NCBI RefSeq assembly: GCF_030551255.1
Contig: NZ_CP130630.1
Coordinates: 10,725,001-10,789,000 of the forward strand
Length of the DNA: 64,000 nucleotides
DNA from: Streptomyces sp. NL15-2K
Lineage (GTDB): Bacteria > Actinomycetota > Actinomycetes > Streptomycetales > Streptomycetaceae
Direction of reading: 5' to 3'
This document shows, one piece after another, positions 8,208-17,138 of this stretch. The notes below the pieces were generated by a model that was not told where the DNA came from, made no database searches, and worked only from the letters and a program-made list of their open reading frames with translations. The position numbers and the translations under genes were made by a program. Each line of letters begins with the position of its first letter. Position 1 is the stretch's first letter.

Positions 8208-8624
8208 TCAGCAGGCGTCCCGCATCAGCTCCGCCAGGTCGTGGTCCAGGTCGAGCTGGAGGTGCTCCAGGCCGACGGGCACCAGCTCGCCGGTCGCCTG
8301 GAGGAACCGCTGCAGCTCGCCCGTGCGGACGTGCACGACGGCGGTGCCCTCCGGGGCGTGGAACTCCAGGACGGTGCGGTCGTAGCCGTACGGCCGCACG
8401 CGCACGTCGCCGTGGCCCTCGGGCTCTTCCAGGCCGGCGGTGAGGAGTTCGCGGCTGAAGGTCCAGCAGACCTCCACGCCCTCCAGCGTGGCCGGGGCCG
8501 GGAAGGTCATGCGGACGGCGAACGGATCACGCCGGTCGTAGTGCAGCGTCGCGGGAATGCTCGGCATCCGCGGCGCGGCGGCGACGAGACGGGCCTCGAC
8601 GGGCTGCTCGATGACGATGGACAA
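8208..8624 (-). CDS. ssgD: SsgA-like sporulation/cell division protein (SsgD-like)
   Basis: 138-residue SsgA-like protein (SALP), a family unique to morphologically complex actinomycetes that controls septum placement and cell-wall remodelling during sporulation and growth. Family features are the LHYDRRDPFAVRMTF strand pattern, EVCWTFSRELLTAGL, GDVRVRPYG and the acidic C-terminal LDLDHDLAELM. I chose TTG at 8622-8624 because AGGGAG sits seven bases upstream and the resulting length matches the family; the frame stays open for 26 more codons without a binding site. The paralogue name ssgD rests on synteny as I recall it (SCO6722), so the family is sure and the exact paralogue less so. Confidence 0.85.
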   Translation of the reverse strand: MSIVIEQPVEARLVAAAPRMPSIPATLHYDRRDPFAVRMTFPAPATLEGVEVCWTFSRELLTAGLEEPEGHGDVRVRPYGYDRTVLEFHAPEGTAVVHVRTGELQRFLQATGELVPVGLEHLQLDLDHDLAELMRDAC

Positions 8625-8868
8625 CGCCTTGCTCCCTTGTGACGGCGGAACGGACTTCCGGGGATGAGGCCGGGCACTGGAAGAGACGACGGAATCAGCC
8701 AATCCGTGCGCACCGATGTCGAGTGACCTCTGTCACGGCGTTCATTCACTGCAGTGGCGTAGCTCTCCTCCCGGGACACGAACGGCACTTGTGGCGCACG
8801 CCGCACCAGCCGGAGCACGGTCGAGGGCATCTGGACGGCACCGGGGCGGTGGGCTAGCTTCGCCCGCC

Positions 8869-9984
8869 ATGAGGCGCTTGGGGAACACGCGACGGACGAG
8901 ACGACGTACGAGACGTACGAGCCGGACCATTGCCGCGGGGGCGGCCTGTGCGGCGGCGCTGGCCGCCCTGACCGCCGTACCGGCTCAGGCGCGGGAACCG
9001 GGGCACCGGAGTCCGCAGTGGGAGCTCAAGGACAGCGGCAGCCCGGACGTGCGGTTCCGGGGTCTCGCGGCCGTCAGCCGGAACACCGCGTGGGTCGCCG
9101 GCACCCGGGGCACCGTCCTGCGCACCACCGACGGCGGCGCGAGCTGGCGGAACGTCTCGCCGCCGGGCGCCGCCGAGTTGCAGTTCCGCGACATCGAGGC
9201 CTTCGACGCGCGGCGCGCCGTGGTGCTGGCCATCGGGGAGGGCGAGGCGTCCCGCGTCTACCGCACCGACGACGGCGGCGAAACCTGGACCGAGTCCTTC
9301 CGCAACACCGACGCGCGGGCCTTCTACGACTGCCTCACCTTCTTCGACCGCCGCCACGGCCTGGCGATGAGCGACCCGGTGGACGGCAAGTTCCGCATCC
9401 TGTCCACCGGCGACGGTGGCCGTACCTGGACGGTGCTCCCGAGCGAGGGCATGCCGGCGGCCCAGGAGGGGGAGGCCGGGTTCGCGGCGAGCGGCCAGTG
9501 CCTGGTCTCGTCCGGCCCCAAGGACGTCTGGCTGGCCACCGGAGGCGCCGCACGCGCGCGCGTGCTGCACTCCGCCGACCGCGGGCGGACCTGGACGGCC
9601 TCCGACACGCCGATCCCGGCCGGTGATCCGGCCCGTGGCGTCTTCGCCCTGGCCTTCCGCGACCGCACGCACGGCCTCGCGGTCGGCGGCGACTACCGCC
9701 CGGACCAGACCTCGCCGCAATCCGCGGCACGCACCACCGACGGTGGCCGCGGCTGGCAGCCCGCCGCCGAGCCGCCACCCGCCTACCGGTCCGGTGTGGC
9801 CTGGCTCCCGTACAGCCGTACGGCCGCCCTCGCGGTCGGCCCCACCGGCACCGACCTGACGACGGACGGCGGACGCACCTGGCGGACGGTGGACACCGGC
9901 TCGTACGACACCGTGGACTGCACGGCCGACCTGGGCTGCTGGGCGGCCGGTGAGCAGGGACGGGTGGCTCGTTTGGAAAGCTGA
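8869..9984 (+). CDS. Exported BNR-repeat (YCF48/sialidase-like) beta-propeller protein
   Basis: 371 residues beginning with a very Arg-rich leader and a hydrophobic stretch ending in AQA (about residue 41), a Sec- or Tat-like signal peptide. The mature part carries at least six Asp-box/BNR repeats of the form DGGxSW or DGGRTW (TTDGGASW, TDDGGETW, GDGGRTW, ADRGRTW, TTDGGRGW, TTDGGRTW), which build a beta-propeller. Similar proteins are annotated as oxidoreductases or photosystem II assembly-like, without evidence in Streptomyces. True sialidase activity is unlikely, because the FRIP-type motif and catalytic Tyr/Glu are not evident. It probably acts as an extracellular scaffold or binding protein. 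The gene stands alone on the plus strand. Confidence 0.75.
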   Translation: MRRLGNTRRTRRRTRRTSRTIAAGAACAAALAALTAVPAQAREPGHRSPQWELKDSGSPDVRFRGLAAVSRNTAWVAGTRGTVLRTTDGGASWRNVSPPGAAELQFRDIEAFDARRAVVLAIGEGEASRVYRTDDGGETWTESFRNTDARAFYDCLTFFDRRHGLAMSDPVDGKFRILSTGDGGRTWTVLPSEGMPAAQEGEAGFAASGQCLVSSGPKDVWLATGGAARARVLHSADRGRTWTASDTPIPAGDPARGVFALAFRDRTHGLAVGGDYRPDQTSPQSAARTTDGGRGWQPAAEPPPAYRSGVAWLPYSRTAALAVGPTGTDLTTDGGRTWRTVDTGSYDTVDCTADLGCWAAGEQGRVARLES

Positions 9985-10078
9985 CGAGAGGTGACATGGC
10001 GTATTCGTATGGCACATTTGTGCCGTATGTGCCGGAATCCGGGTACCCGTTCTCTGAGCGTGAGAGGAGTGAGCGGAC

Positions 10079-10408
10079 ATGCCACGTGGTTCCAGCTCCA
10101 AGCGGGAGCGCCAGTACGAGCACATCAAGGAGAGCGCGAAGGACCGGGGCGAGAGCACCGGCCGCGCCAAGGAGATCGCGGCGCGGACGGTCAACAAGGA
10201 ACGCGCCCGCTCCGGCGAGTCGAAGAGCGCGAGCCGCACCTCGACCCAGGACATGTCGTCCGGCGAGCGGGGCGGCCGGCGGTCCGGCAAGGGCTCCCAG
10301 GGGCCCACCTACGACCAGCTCTACGAGGAGGCCAAGCGGCGCGGGATCCAGGGCCGTTCGGACATGAACAAGAGCCAGCTGCAGCGCGCGCTGGGCGGAA
10401 AGAGCTGA
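10079..10408 (+). CDS. Small basic protein with Rho-N/SAP-like C-terminus
   Basis: 109 residues, very hydrophilic and Lys/Arg/Ser-rich, without cysteine or membrane segments. Homologues are often labelled plasmid stabilization protein without support. The last 35 residues (YDQLYEEAKRRGIQGRSDM followed by NKSQLQRAL) resemble the helix-extended-helix of the Rho N-terminal or SAP domain, which suggests nucleic-acid binding. The first part, with TGRAKEIAARTVNKERAR, looks disordered and basic. The ATG at 10079 follows GAGAGGAGTG. A GGCACA-TT-TGTGCC palindrome lies 60 bases upstream. It ends 5 bases from the convergent YciI-family gene. Confidence 0.7.
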   Translation: MPRGSSSKRERQYEHIKESAKDRGESTGRAKEIAARTVNKERARSGESKSASRTSTQDMSSGERGGRRSGKGSQGPTYDQLYEEAKRRGIQGRSDMNKSQLQRALGGKS

Positions 10409-10412
10409 CCGC

Positions 10413-10709
10413 TCAGCCGGCGGTCTCCCGGTACCGCTCCAACTCCGGTGCCGTCTTCGTGGCGGTGAACTCGGTGATGCGGTACGCGCACACCCCCGCG
10501 GTGACGAACGGGTCGCCCGCCGCGATCTCCTCGATCCGCGCGCGGTCCTCCGCGACGGCGACGATCACTCCGCCGTCGCGGGGGTTCTTGACCCCTGACG
10601 CCAGGAAGACGCCCTTCTCGTACTGCTGGTCGAGCCAGGCGACGTGCGCCTCCAGGGCGGCGTCGACGGCGTCGAGCGGGGCGGTGTAGGTCAGCTCCAA
10701 TACGAACAT
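10413..10709 (-). CDS. YciI-like family protein
   Basis: 98-residue small alpha/beta protein of the YciI (YCII-related) ferredoxin-like family. It shows MFVLELTYTAPLDAVD at the start, a central HVAWLDQQYEKGVFLASG and the GDPFVTAGVCAYRITEF strand near the C-terminus. In this family a conserved His-Asp pair is thought to act in catalysis, but physiological functions are mostly unknown. ATG at 10707-10709 is chosen because it begins the conserved first strand; upstream open codons lie inside the divergent nfi promoter. It is divergent from the endonuclease V gene (50 bases between starts) and convergent with the small basic protein. Confidence 0.8.
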   Translation of the reverse strand: MFVLELTYTAPLDAVDAALEAHVAWLDQQYEKGVFLASGVKNPRDGGVIVAVAEDRARIEEIAAGDPFVTAGVCAYRITEFTATKTAPELERYRETAG

Positions 10710-10758
10710 GATCGCGAGCCTACGCCGCCCGCCGGCGGGTCGTAGGCTCGTCCCCATC

Positions 10759-11496
10759 ATGACGACCGTACGCATTCCCACGGGCTGGCCCGCGACAGAG
10801 GAACAGGCCCGCGTGATACAGGACGAGTTGCGCGCGCGGGTGGTGCTCGACGAGCCCGGCCCGCCGCCCGGCACGGGCCACGTGACCGGCGTGGACGTGG
10901 CCTACGACGACGAGCGGGACGTCGTCGCGGCCGCCGCCGTCGTGCTGGACGCGGCGAGCCTCGCCGTCGTCGCCGAGGCCACGGCCGTCGGGCGGATCTC
11001 CTTCCCGTACGTACCCGGCCTGCTCGCCTTCCGCGAGATCCCCACGGTGCTCGCCGCCCTGGACGCCCTGCCCTGCCCGCCCGGCCTGGTCGTCTGCGAC
11101 GGCTACGGCCGCGCCCACCCACGCCGTTTCGGCCTCGCCGGCCACCTCGGCGTCCTCACCGGCCTGCCCGCCATCGGGGTCGCCAAGAACCCGTTCACCT
11201 TCACCTACGACGACCCGGACGCCCCGCGCGGCAGTACGTCCCCCCTCCTCGCCGACGCCGAGGAAGTAGGCCGCGCCCTGCGCACACGAGACGCGGTCAA
11301 GCCGGTCTTCGTCTCCGTCGGCCACCGCGTCGGCCTCGCCAACGCCTGCGCCCACACCCTCGCGCTGACCCCCGAGTACCGCCTGCCGGAGACGACGCGC
11401 AGGGCGGACGCGCTGTGCCGCAGGGCACTGCGGGAGGCGACCCGCCCCCGCGGTCCCCTCGCGGAGCCGGCGGCCGCGGACCCTGAACGCGGCTGA
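10759..11496 (+). CDS. nfi: Endonuclease V (deoxyinosine 3' endonuclease)
   Basis: 245 residues, family-typical. Endonuclease V nicks DNA one base 3' of deoxyinosine and starts repair of deaminated adenine. Key motifs are the metal-binding Asp in VTGVDVAYDD (about 42-51), FPYVPGLLAFRE (the damage-recognition PYVP wedge), VVCDGYGRAHPRRFGLAGHLG with the second Asp near 112, and GVAKNPF. The ATG at 10759 is used because the preceding in-frame codons have no binding site. It shares a short divergent promoter region with the YciI gene. The C-terminal 20 residues (Pro/Ala-rich) are likely a disordered tail. Confidence 0.93.
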   Translation: MTTVRIPTGWPATEEQARVIQDELRARVVLDEPGPPPGTGHVTGVDVAYDDERDVVAAAAVVLDAASLAVVAEATAVGRISFPYVPGLLAFREIPTVLAALDALPCPPGLVVCDGYGRAHPRRFGLAGHLGVLTGLPAIGVAKNPFTFTYDDPDAPRGSTSPLLADAEEVGRALRTRDAVKPVFVSVGHRVGLANACAHTLALTPEYRLPETTRRADALCRRALREATRPRGPLAEPAAADPERG

Positions 11497-11578
11497 GATC
11501 TTCGACCTGGTTCGTGGAAGCGGGTACCGCGCTCCAGGAAGCCGCCGGCTACCGAACCCGGCGCCACCGCACCGACGA

Positions 11579-11610
11579 ACTGAGTACGCGGACTGAGTAT
11601 CCGTACGGAT
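11579..11610 (+). promoter_or_regulatory. Repeat plus palindrome upstream of a small membrane protein
   Basis: Two direct ACTGAGTA copies (11579-11586 and 11592-11599) with a 13-base period run into a perfect 12-base palindrome ATCCGTACGGAT (11599-11610). The block ends 34 bases before the small-protein ATG, a suitable place for a transcription factor site or unusual promoter. The function is unknown. Confidence 0.35.
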
Positions 11611-11644
11611 GCGACGGGGCCCCGCCGATCGACAGGCTGGCCCC

Positions 11645-11791
11645 ATGACGACGCACCGTGCCCCCAAGCCCCTGTCCGACCCTGACCGGCCCGTCGAGCG
11701 TGCCGTGACGGCCGCGTTGATCCTCGCCGTACTGGCCGGGCTCGGCTGGATCGGCGGGATGATCTACACGGTGGTGGGATGGTCCGCGTAG
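11645..11791 (+). CDS. Small single-span membrane protein
   Basis: 48-residue ORF with a charged N-terminus (about 20 residues, rich in Arg, Asp, Pro) and one clear hydrophobic segment, about residues 22-44 (TAALILAVLAGLGWIGGMIY), ending at the C-terminus. GC-rich third positions support coding. The ATG at 11645 is preceded by a region with direct repeats and a palindrome. Such small membrane proteins are conserved in streptomycetes without known function. A short in-frame 5' extension exists but lacks a ribosome binding site. It ends 9 bases from the convergent reductase gene. Confidence 0.65.
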   Translation: MTTHRAPKPLSDPDRPVERAVTAALILAVLAGLGWIGGMIYTVVGWSA

Positions 11792-11800
11792 GCGGGCCGG

Positions 11801-12988
11801 TCAGCGGTCGGCCGCGACCCGGAACGTGATCCCCGCCCGCCGCAGCCGCTCCGTCAGCGCGTCGCCCATCGCGACCGCCGTCGTGACCTGGCCGGCCGTC
11901 GGCGGGAGGTCGTCGAAGGCCAGGGACAGCGCCGACTCGGCGAAGATCTTCGCCGTCTCGCCGTAACCGGGGTCGCCGCCCGCGACCTCGGTGTACACGC
12001 GCCGGCCGCCGCCCTCGCCCACGAAACGGACGGAGAACCAGCTCTTCGCGCGCTTTTCCGGACCCGGCCCCTCCCCGGGCTTGAGGCGGTCGGACAACCA
12101 GCGCCGTGCGGGCGGCAGTTGGGCGGCGGCGAAGAGGGCCCCCACGGTCGCGACCCCGCCCAGCGCGACCGGCAGGCGCCGTACCGCCGCGTACTCGCGG
12201 TAGCGGAAGTCGGGGCCGTACCGCTCCAGGGCCTGCGCGGACCGCCGGACGATCTGCGCGTCGATGGTCGGCAGGGGCAGCGCCCAGGCGCCGACCTCCG
12301 GGGCGAACCGCGGCGCGCCGGTCGGCGCGGACGCCCGCCGTCCCACCGGGCGAGGCTCGTGCCGCGCCCGGTCCCGTGCGGCAGCCAGCATCTGGCGTCC
12401 CCGCGCGAACTGGTTCAGCGCCGAGGCGAAGGTACCGCCCGAGAAGGCCGCGTCCGTGGTCACGTACCCGTCGACCGAGAGCGGCACCCCTTCCGGTAGC
12501 TGCCGGACCGTGAAGTACACCCCCAGGTCGTGCGGGACGGAGTCGAAGCCGCACGCGTGCACCAGCCGCGCACCCGTCTCACGCGCGCGTGCGTCGTGCC
12601 GGACGTACATCAGGTCCACGAACTCCGGCTCACCGCTGAGGTCGAGATAGTCCGCGCCGGTCTCCGCGCAGGCGGCGACCAGTTCCTCGCCGTATGTCAC
12701 ATAGGGGCCCACCGTCGTGGCCACCACGCGCGCGTGCTCGGCGAGTTCGCGCAGCGAGCCCGGCTCGGCCACATCGGCCTTCAGGACCCCGATCCGCGTG
12801 CCGCCGGGCAGCCGCTCACGCAGGGCCCGGAGCTTGTCCTCGCTGCGGCCGGCGATCGCCCAGCGCAGTCCTTCGGGCGCGTGCGCGGCGAGGTACTCCG
12901 CGGTGAGCGTCCCCACGAAGCCGGTGGCTCCGAAGAGCACGATGTCGTACGGACGGTCCGGACGATCCGCACTGCTCAGCCTGTTCAT
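11801..12988 (-). CDS. Saccharopine dehydrogenase-like / trans-acting enoyl reductase family protein
   Basis: 395-residue NAD(P)-binding protein. The N-terminal Rossmann motif is GATGFVGTLTAEYL (about 20-33), followed by WAIAGRSEDKLRAL, the signature of the saccharopine dehydrogenase-like group that includes the mycobacterial trans-acting enoyl reductase Rv2953. Other typical parts are DYLDLSGEPEFVD (about 115-127) and HACGFDSVPHDLGV. A hydrophobic stretch near 265-290 may contact the membrane. Substrate is probably a lipid or polyketide intermediate rather than saccharopine. It is a single gene, convergent with the small membrane protein and divergent from the YjbR gene (91 bases apart). Confidence 0.8.
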   Translation of the reverse strand: MNRLSSADRPDRPYDIVLFGATGFVGTLTAEYLAAHAPEGLRWAIAGRSEDKLRALRERLPGGTRIGVLKADVAEPGSLRELAEHARVVATTVGPYVTYGEELVAACAETGADYLDLSGEPEFVDLMYVRHDARARETGARLVHACGFDSVPHDLGVYFTVRQLPEGVPLSVDGYVTTDAAFSGGTFASALNQFARGRQMLAAARDRARHEPRPVGRRASAPTGAPRFAPEVGAWALPLPTIDAQIVRRSAQALERYGPDFRYREYAAVRRLPVALGGVATVGALFAAAQLPPARRWLSDRLKPGEGPGPEKRAKSWFSVRFVGEGGGRRVYTEVAGGDPGYGETAKIFAESALSLAFDDLPPTAGQVTTAVAMGDALTERLRRAGITFRVAADR

Positions 12989-13079
12989 GTCACCTCTCGG
13001 GTCTGTCGCACGCGCCGTTGTCGGTGGCCGAGGCTAGCGTGATGAGTGCGGAGCCCGACGACGAGCCCGGAGGTATCAG

Positions 13080-13460
13080 GTGGCCGTGCCCAGGAACGCG
13101 CTGAGGAAGTGGGAGAAAGTGCGGGAGTTCGCCCTCGGGATGCCCGGTTCCACGGAGGAGTTCCCCTGGGGCGAGACGGTCGCCAAGGTCAACAAGAAGG
13201 TGTTCGTCTTCCTGGGCGTCGACGACGGCAGCTATCCGCTGGGCATCACGGTGAAGCTCAAGGAGGAGTCCGCCCACGCCCACGCCCTGACGTGCCCCGG
13301 CGCCGAACCCGCCGGGTACGGCCTGGGCAGGTCCGGCTGGGTGAGCATCCCGCTGGAGCGGCCCGGCGCCCCGGACGCCGAGCTGCTGTGCGACTGGGTG
13401 GAGGAGAGTTACCGCACGATCGCCCCCAAGCGGCTGATAGCGGAGCTGGACGCGCGCTGA
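13080..13460 (+). CDS. MmcQ/YjbR family DNA-binding-like protein
   Basis: 126-residue protein of the MmcQ/YjbR (CyaY-like fold) family. Typical features are the N-terminal LRKWEKVREFALGMPGSTEE helix, the WGETVAKVNKKVFVFLG strands, VKLKEES in the middle, and WVSIPLE plus the C-terminal helix EESYRTIAPKRL. Distant relatives bind DNA, but the cellular role is not known. The GTG start at 13080 follows GGAGG at the right distance. It stands alone, with about 130 bases separating it from the fatty-acid degradation operon. Confidence 0.8.
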   Translation: MAVPRNALRKWEKVREFALGMPGSTEEFPWGETVAKVNKKVFVFLGVDDGSYPLGITVKLKEESAHAHALTCPGAEPAGYGLGRSGWVSIPLERPGAPDAELLCDWVEESYRTIAPKRLIAELDAR

Positions 13461-13487
13461 TCCGACCCGTGCGGGGCACACTGGACT

Positions 13488-13577
13488 AAGCGCTTGCTCG
13501 TCAAGTGTGGTGTCAGGTCTTGTGCCTGCTGGAACGCGTTCTTAGCATCGCTGGTGTTACAGCGGTTGTGTCACACA
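13488..13577 (+). promoter_or_regulatory. Probable promoter/operator region of the fatty-acid degradation operon
   Basis: The 129-base gap before the CoA transferase holds three short perfect palindromes: AAGCGCTT (13488-13495), GAACGCGTTC (13532-13541) and TGTGTCACACA (13567-13577). These are candidate sites for the operon's regulator. I could not identify a convincing -10/-35 pair, and short palindromes occur by chance in GC-rich DNA, so this is a weak call. Confidence 0.3.
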
Positions 13578-13589
13578 TCTGGGGGCTGA

Positions 13590-14720
13590 ATGGCAACGAC
13601 GTCAGCGCAGGGCCCGCTCACCGGCGTGCGCGTGGTCGAGCTGGCCGGCATCGGGCCCGGCCCGTTCGCCGCCATGCTCCTCGCCGACCTCGGTGCCGAC
13701 GTCGTCCGCGTGGACCGCCCCGGCGGCTCCGGACTTGCCATCGCCCCGGAGTACGACGTCACCAACCGCAACAAGCGCTCGGTGCTCGTCGACCTGAAGT
13801 CGCCCGACGGGCCGGCCCGCGTCCTCGACCTCGCCGCACGCGCCGACATCCTGGTCGAGGGCTACCGCCCCGGCGTCGCCGAGCGCCTCGGCGTCGGCCC
13901 CGAGGATTGCCACGCCCGCAACCCGAAGCTGGTCTACGGCCGGATGACCGGCTGGGGCCAGGACGGTCCGCTGGCCCACCGCGCCGGCCACGACATCGCG
14001 TACATCGCGCTCACCGGCACCCTCGGCATGATCGGCAGACCGGACGAGCCCCCGGCCGTCCCGGCCAACCTGGTCGGCGACTACGCGGGCGGCTCCCTCT
14101 ACCTCGTCGTCGGCGTCCTCGCCGCCCTCCACCACGCGCGCGCGACCGGCACCGGCCAGGTCGTCGACGCCGCCATCGTCGACGGCGCCTCCCACCTCGC
14201 CGCGATGATCCACGGCATGCTCGCCGCCGGCGGCTGGCAGGACCGGCGCGGCGCCAACCTCCTCGACGGCGGCTGCCCGTACTACGGCACCTACGAGACG
14301 GCCGACGGGAAGTACATGGCGGTGGGCGCCCTGGAGCCGCAGTTCTACGACGAGTTCCTCGACCTGCTCGGCATCCCGGAACACGCCGGGGCCCGCAAGG
14401 ACCTCGCCCGCTGGGACGCGCTGCGCGACGCCGTCGCCGCCCGCTTCAAGTCCCGTACGAGGGACGAGTGGTCGGCCGTCTTCGAGGGCTCCGACGCCTG
14501 TGTGGCCCCCGTCCTGTCCCTGCGGGAGGCCCCGCACCACCCGCACCTCGCCGCCCGCGGCACCTTCACCGAGCACGCCGGCATCACCCAGCCCGCCCCC
14601 GCGCCCCGCTTCTCCGCGACCCCCACGGCCGTCCGCGGCGGCCCCGCCCGGCCCGGAGCCGACACCGCGGACGTGGCACGCGACTGGGACGTACCCGACC
14701 TCCTGGAAGGACTCGCATGA
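13590..14720 (+). CDS. CaiB/BaiF CoA transferase family protein, probable alpha-methylacyl-CoA racemase
   Basis: 376-residue family III CoA-transferase fold. It opens with [20 protein letters not shown], then [14 protein letters not shown]. The spacing of [11 protein letters not shown] (His near 131) and [10 protein letters not shown] (Asp near 154) matches the His/Asp/Glu catalytic set of alpha-methylacyl-CoA racemases (MCR/AMACR) rather than formyl-CoA transferase. Such a racemase converts 2R-methyl-branched acyl-CoA to the 2S form needed for beta-oxidation, fitting an organism rich in branched fatty acids. It is the first gene of a four-gene operon; its stop overlaps the acyl-CoA dehydrogenase start (ATGA). 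The ribosome binding site before the ATG is weak (GGGGG). Confidence 0.88.
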   Translation: MATTSAQGPLTGVRVVELAGIGPGPFAAMLLADLGADVVRVDRPGGSGLAIAPEYDVTNRNKRSVLVDLKSPDGPARVLDLAARADILVEGYRPGVAERLGVGPEDCHARNPKLVYGRMTGWGQDGPLAHRAGHDIAYIALTGTLGMIGRPDEPPAVPANLVGDYAGGSLYLVVGVLAALHHARATGTGQVVDAAIVDGASHLAAMIHGMLAAGGWQDRRGANLLDGGCPYYGTYETADGKYMAVGALEPQFYDEFLDLLGIPEHAGARKDLARWDALRDAVAARFKSRTRDEWSAVFEGSDACVAPVLSLREAPHHPHLAARGTFTEHAGITQPAPAPRFSATPTAVRGGPARPGADTADVARDWDVPDLLEGLA

Positions 14721-15859
14721 AGCGGCAGATCCTCGGCCCCGAGCACGACGCGTTCCGCGAGAGCGTGCGCAGCTTCCTGGCCAGGGAGGTGCTGCCGTAC
14801 TACGAGCAGTGGGAGAAGGACGGCATCGTCTCCCGCGAGGCCTGGCGGGCGGCGGGCAAACAGGGCCTGCTCGGAATCGCCGTACCGGAGGAGTACGGGG
14901 GCGGCGGCACCGCCGACTTCCGCTACAGCGCCGTACTCGCCGAGGAGTTCACGCGCGCGGGCACGCCCGGAATCGCCCTCGGACTGCACAACGACATCAT
15001 CGGCCCGTACCTCACCGGCCTGGCCACCGAGGAGCAGAAGCGGCGCTGGCTGCCCGGCTTCTGCGACGGCACGCTGATCACGGCCGTCGCCATGACCGAG
15101 CCGGGCGCCGGATCCGACCTCCAGGGCATCCGCACCCACGCCGAGGACCGCGGCGACCACTGGCTGCTGAACGGCTCGAAGACGTTCATCTCGAACGGGA
15201 TCCTCGCCGACCTGGTGATCGTCGTCGCGAAGACGACACCGGAGGGCGGCGCGCACGGCCTGTCCCTGCTCGTCGTCGAACGCGGCATGGACGGCTTCGA
15301 GCGCGGCCGCAACCTCGACAAGATCGGCCAGAAGGCCCAGGACACGGCGGAGCTGTTCTTCCACGACGTGCGCGTGCCCAAGGAGAACCTGCTCGGCGAG
15401 CTCAACGGCGGCTTCGGGCACCTGATGACGAACCTCGCCCAGGAGCGCCTGAGCATCGCCGTCTCCGCGATCGCCGCCGCCGAGCATCTGCTGGAGATCA
15501 CCACCACGTACGTCAAGGAGCGCGAGGCCTTCGGCCGGCCCCTGGCGAGCAAGCAGCACATCCGCTTCGAGATCGCCGAAATGGCCACCGAGTGCGCCGT
15601 CACCCGCGCCTTCCTCGACCGCTGCATAGAGGACCACACGAACGGCGGCCTCGACGCCGTGCACGCCTCCATGGCCAAGTGGTGGGCGACCGAGCTGCAG
15701 AAGCGGGTCGCCGACCGCTGCCTCCAACTGCACGGCGGCTACGGCTACATGACCGAGTACCCCATCGCCCGGGCCTTCACCGACGGCCGTATCCAGACCA
15801 TCTACGGCGGGACCACCGAGATCATGAAGGAGATCATCGGCCGTTCCCTGCTGGGTTGA
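14717..15859 (+). CDS. Acyl-CoA dehydrogenase
   Basis: 380-residue flavoprotein catalysing alpha,beta-dehydrogenation of acyl-CoA, the first step of beta-oxidation. Visible features are [14 protein letters not shown] near 55, the FAD-binding [17 protein letters not shown] (about 122-138), [19 protein letters not shown] and the C-terminal [17 protein letters not shown], where the Glu of TTEI is the position of the catalytic base in short/medium-chain members. The start overlaps the CoA transferase stop by four bases, so translation is coupled. 23 bases separate it from the thiolase gene. Confidence 0.93.
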   Translation: MKRQILGPEHDAFRESVRSFLAREVLPYYEQWEKDGIVSREAWRAAGKQGLLGIAVPEEYGGGGTADFRYSAVLAEEFTRAGTPGIALGLHNDIIGPYLTGLATEEQKRRWLPGFCDGTLITAVAMTEPGAGSDLQGIRTHAEDRGDHWLLNGSKTFISNGILADLVIVVAKTTPEGGAHGLSLLVVERGMDGFERGRNLDKIGQKAQDTAELFFHDVRVPKENLLGELNGGFGHLMTNLAQERLSIAVSAIAAAEHLLEITTTYVKEREAFGRPLASKQHIRFEIAEMATECAVTRAFLDRCIEDHTNGGLDAVHASMAKWWATELQKRVADRCLQLHGGYGYMTEYPIARAFTDGRIQTIYGGTTEIMKEIIGRSLLG

Positions 15860-15882
15860 CCCTCCTCGAAAGGCTTTCCGAA

Positions 15883-17097
15883 GTGAGCACCGAAGCGTAC
15901 GTGTACGACGCGATCCGCACCCCGCGCGGCCGCGGCAAGGCCGGCGGCGCCCTGCACGCCACGAAGCCCATCGACCTGGTCGTCGGCCTCATCCACGAGA
16001 TCCGCGACCGCTTCCCGGGCCTGGACCCGGCGGCCGTCGACGACATCGTGCTCGGCGTCGTCGGCCCGGTCGGCGACCAGGGCTCAGACATCGCCCGGAT
16101 CGCCGCGATCGCCGCCGGGTTGCCGGACACGGTGGCGGGCGTGCAGGAGAACCGCTTCTGTGCCTCGGGCCTGGAGGCGGTCAACCTGGCCGCCGCCAAG
16201 GTGCGCTCGGGCTGGGAGGACCTCGTCCTCGCGGGCGGCGTCGAGTCGATGTCCCGGGTGCCCATGGCCTCGGACGGGGGCGCCTGGTTCAACGACCCGA
16301 TGACCAATCTGGCCGTCAACTTCGTACCGCAGGGCATCGGCGCCGACCTGATCGCCACCATCGAGGGCTTCTCCCGGCGGGACGTCGACGAGTACGCGGC
16401 CCTCTCGCAGGAACGCGCGGCGACGGCCTGGAAGGAAGGCCGCTTCGACCGGTCCGTCGTGCCGGTGAAGGACCGCACCGGGCTCGTCGTCCTCGACCAC
16501 GACGAGCACCCGCGCCCGGGGACGACCGCCGACTCGCTGGCCAAGCTGAAGCCGTCCTTCGCGGACATCGGCGACCTGGGCGGCTTCGACGCCGTGGCCC
16601 TGCAGAAGTACCACTGGGTGGAGAAGATCGACCACGTCCACCACGCGGGCAACTCCTCCGGCATCGTGGACGGCGCCTCGCTGGTCGCGATCGGCTCCCA
16701 GGAGGTCGGCGAGCGCTACGGCCTCACCCCGCGCGCGCGGATCGTCTCCGCCGCCGTCTCCGGCTCCGAGCCCACCATCATGCTCACCGGCCCCGCGCCC
16801 GCCACCCGCAAGGCGCTCGCCAAGGCCGGGCTGACCATCGACGACATCGACCTGGTCGAGATCAACGAGGCCTTCGCGGCGGTCGTGCTGCGCTTCGTGA
16901 AGGACATGGGCCTGTCCCTGGACAAGGTCAACGTCAACGGCGGCGCCATCGCCCTCGGCCACCCCCTCGGCGCGACCGGCGCCATGATCCTCGGCACGCT
17001 CGTCGACGAACTGGAGCGCCAGGACAAGCGCTACGGCCTCGCCACGCTGTGCGTGGGCGGCGGCATGGGCATCGCGACCGTCGTCGAGCGCATCTGA
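15883..17097 (+). CDS. Acetyl-CoA C-acyltransferase (thiolase)
   Basis: 404-residue thiolase, the last step of beta-oxidation: 3-ketoacyl-CoA plus CoA gives acetyl-CoA and a shortened acyl-CoA. The nucleophilic Cys lies in [11 protein letters not shown] (about 91). The other catalytic elements are [13 protein letters not shown], the [15 protein letters not shown]is loop and CVGGGMG with the second Cys near the C-terminus. FadA/FadI-type rather than the biosynthetic AtoB type, as judged by its place before a FadB-like fusion. The GTG start at 15883 is preceded by GAAAGG. 41 bases separate it from the next gene, within one operon. Confidence 0.93.
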   Translation: MSTEAYVYDAIRTPRGRGKAGGALHATKPIDLVVGLIHEIRDRFPGLDPAAVDDIVLGVVGPVGDQGSDIARIAAIAAGLPDTVAGVQENRFCASGLEAVNLAAAKVRSGWEDLVLAGGVESMSRVPMASDGGAWFNDPMTNLAVNFVPQGIGADLIATIEGFSRRDVDEYAALSQERAATAWKEGRFDRSVVPVKDRTGLVVLDHDEHPRPGTTADSLAKLKPSFADIGDLGGFDAVALQKYHWVEKIDHVHHAGNSSGIVDGASLVAIGSQEVGERYGLTPRARIVSAAVSGSEPTIMLTGPAPATRKALAKAGLTIDDIDLVEINEAFAAVVLRFVKDMGLSLDKVNVNGGAIALGHPLGATGAMILGTLVDELERQDKRYGLATLCVGGGMGIATVVERI

Positions 17098-17138
17098 AAC
17101 CCCGGCGGATTCAACAGACTTCTACGGAGACCCCTGCC

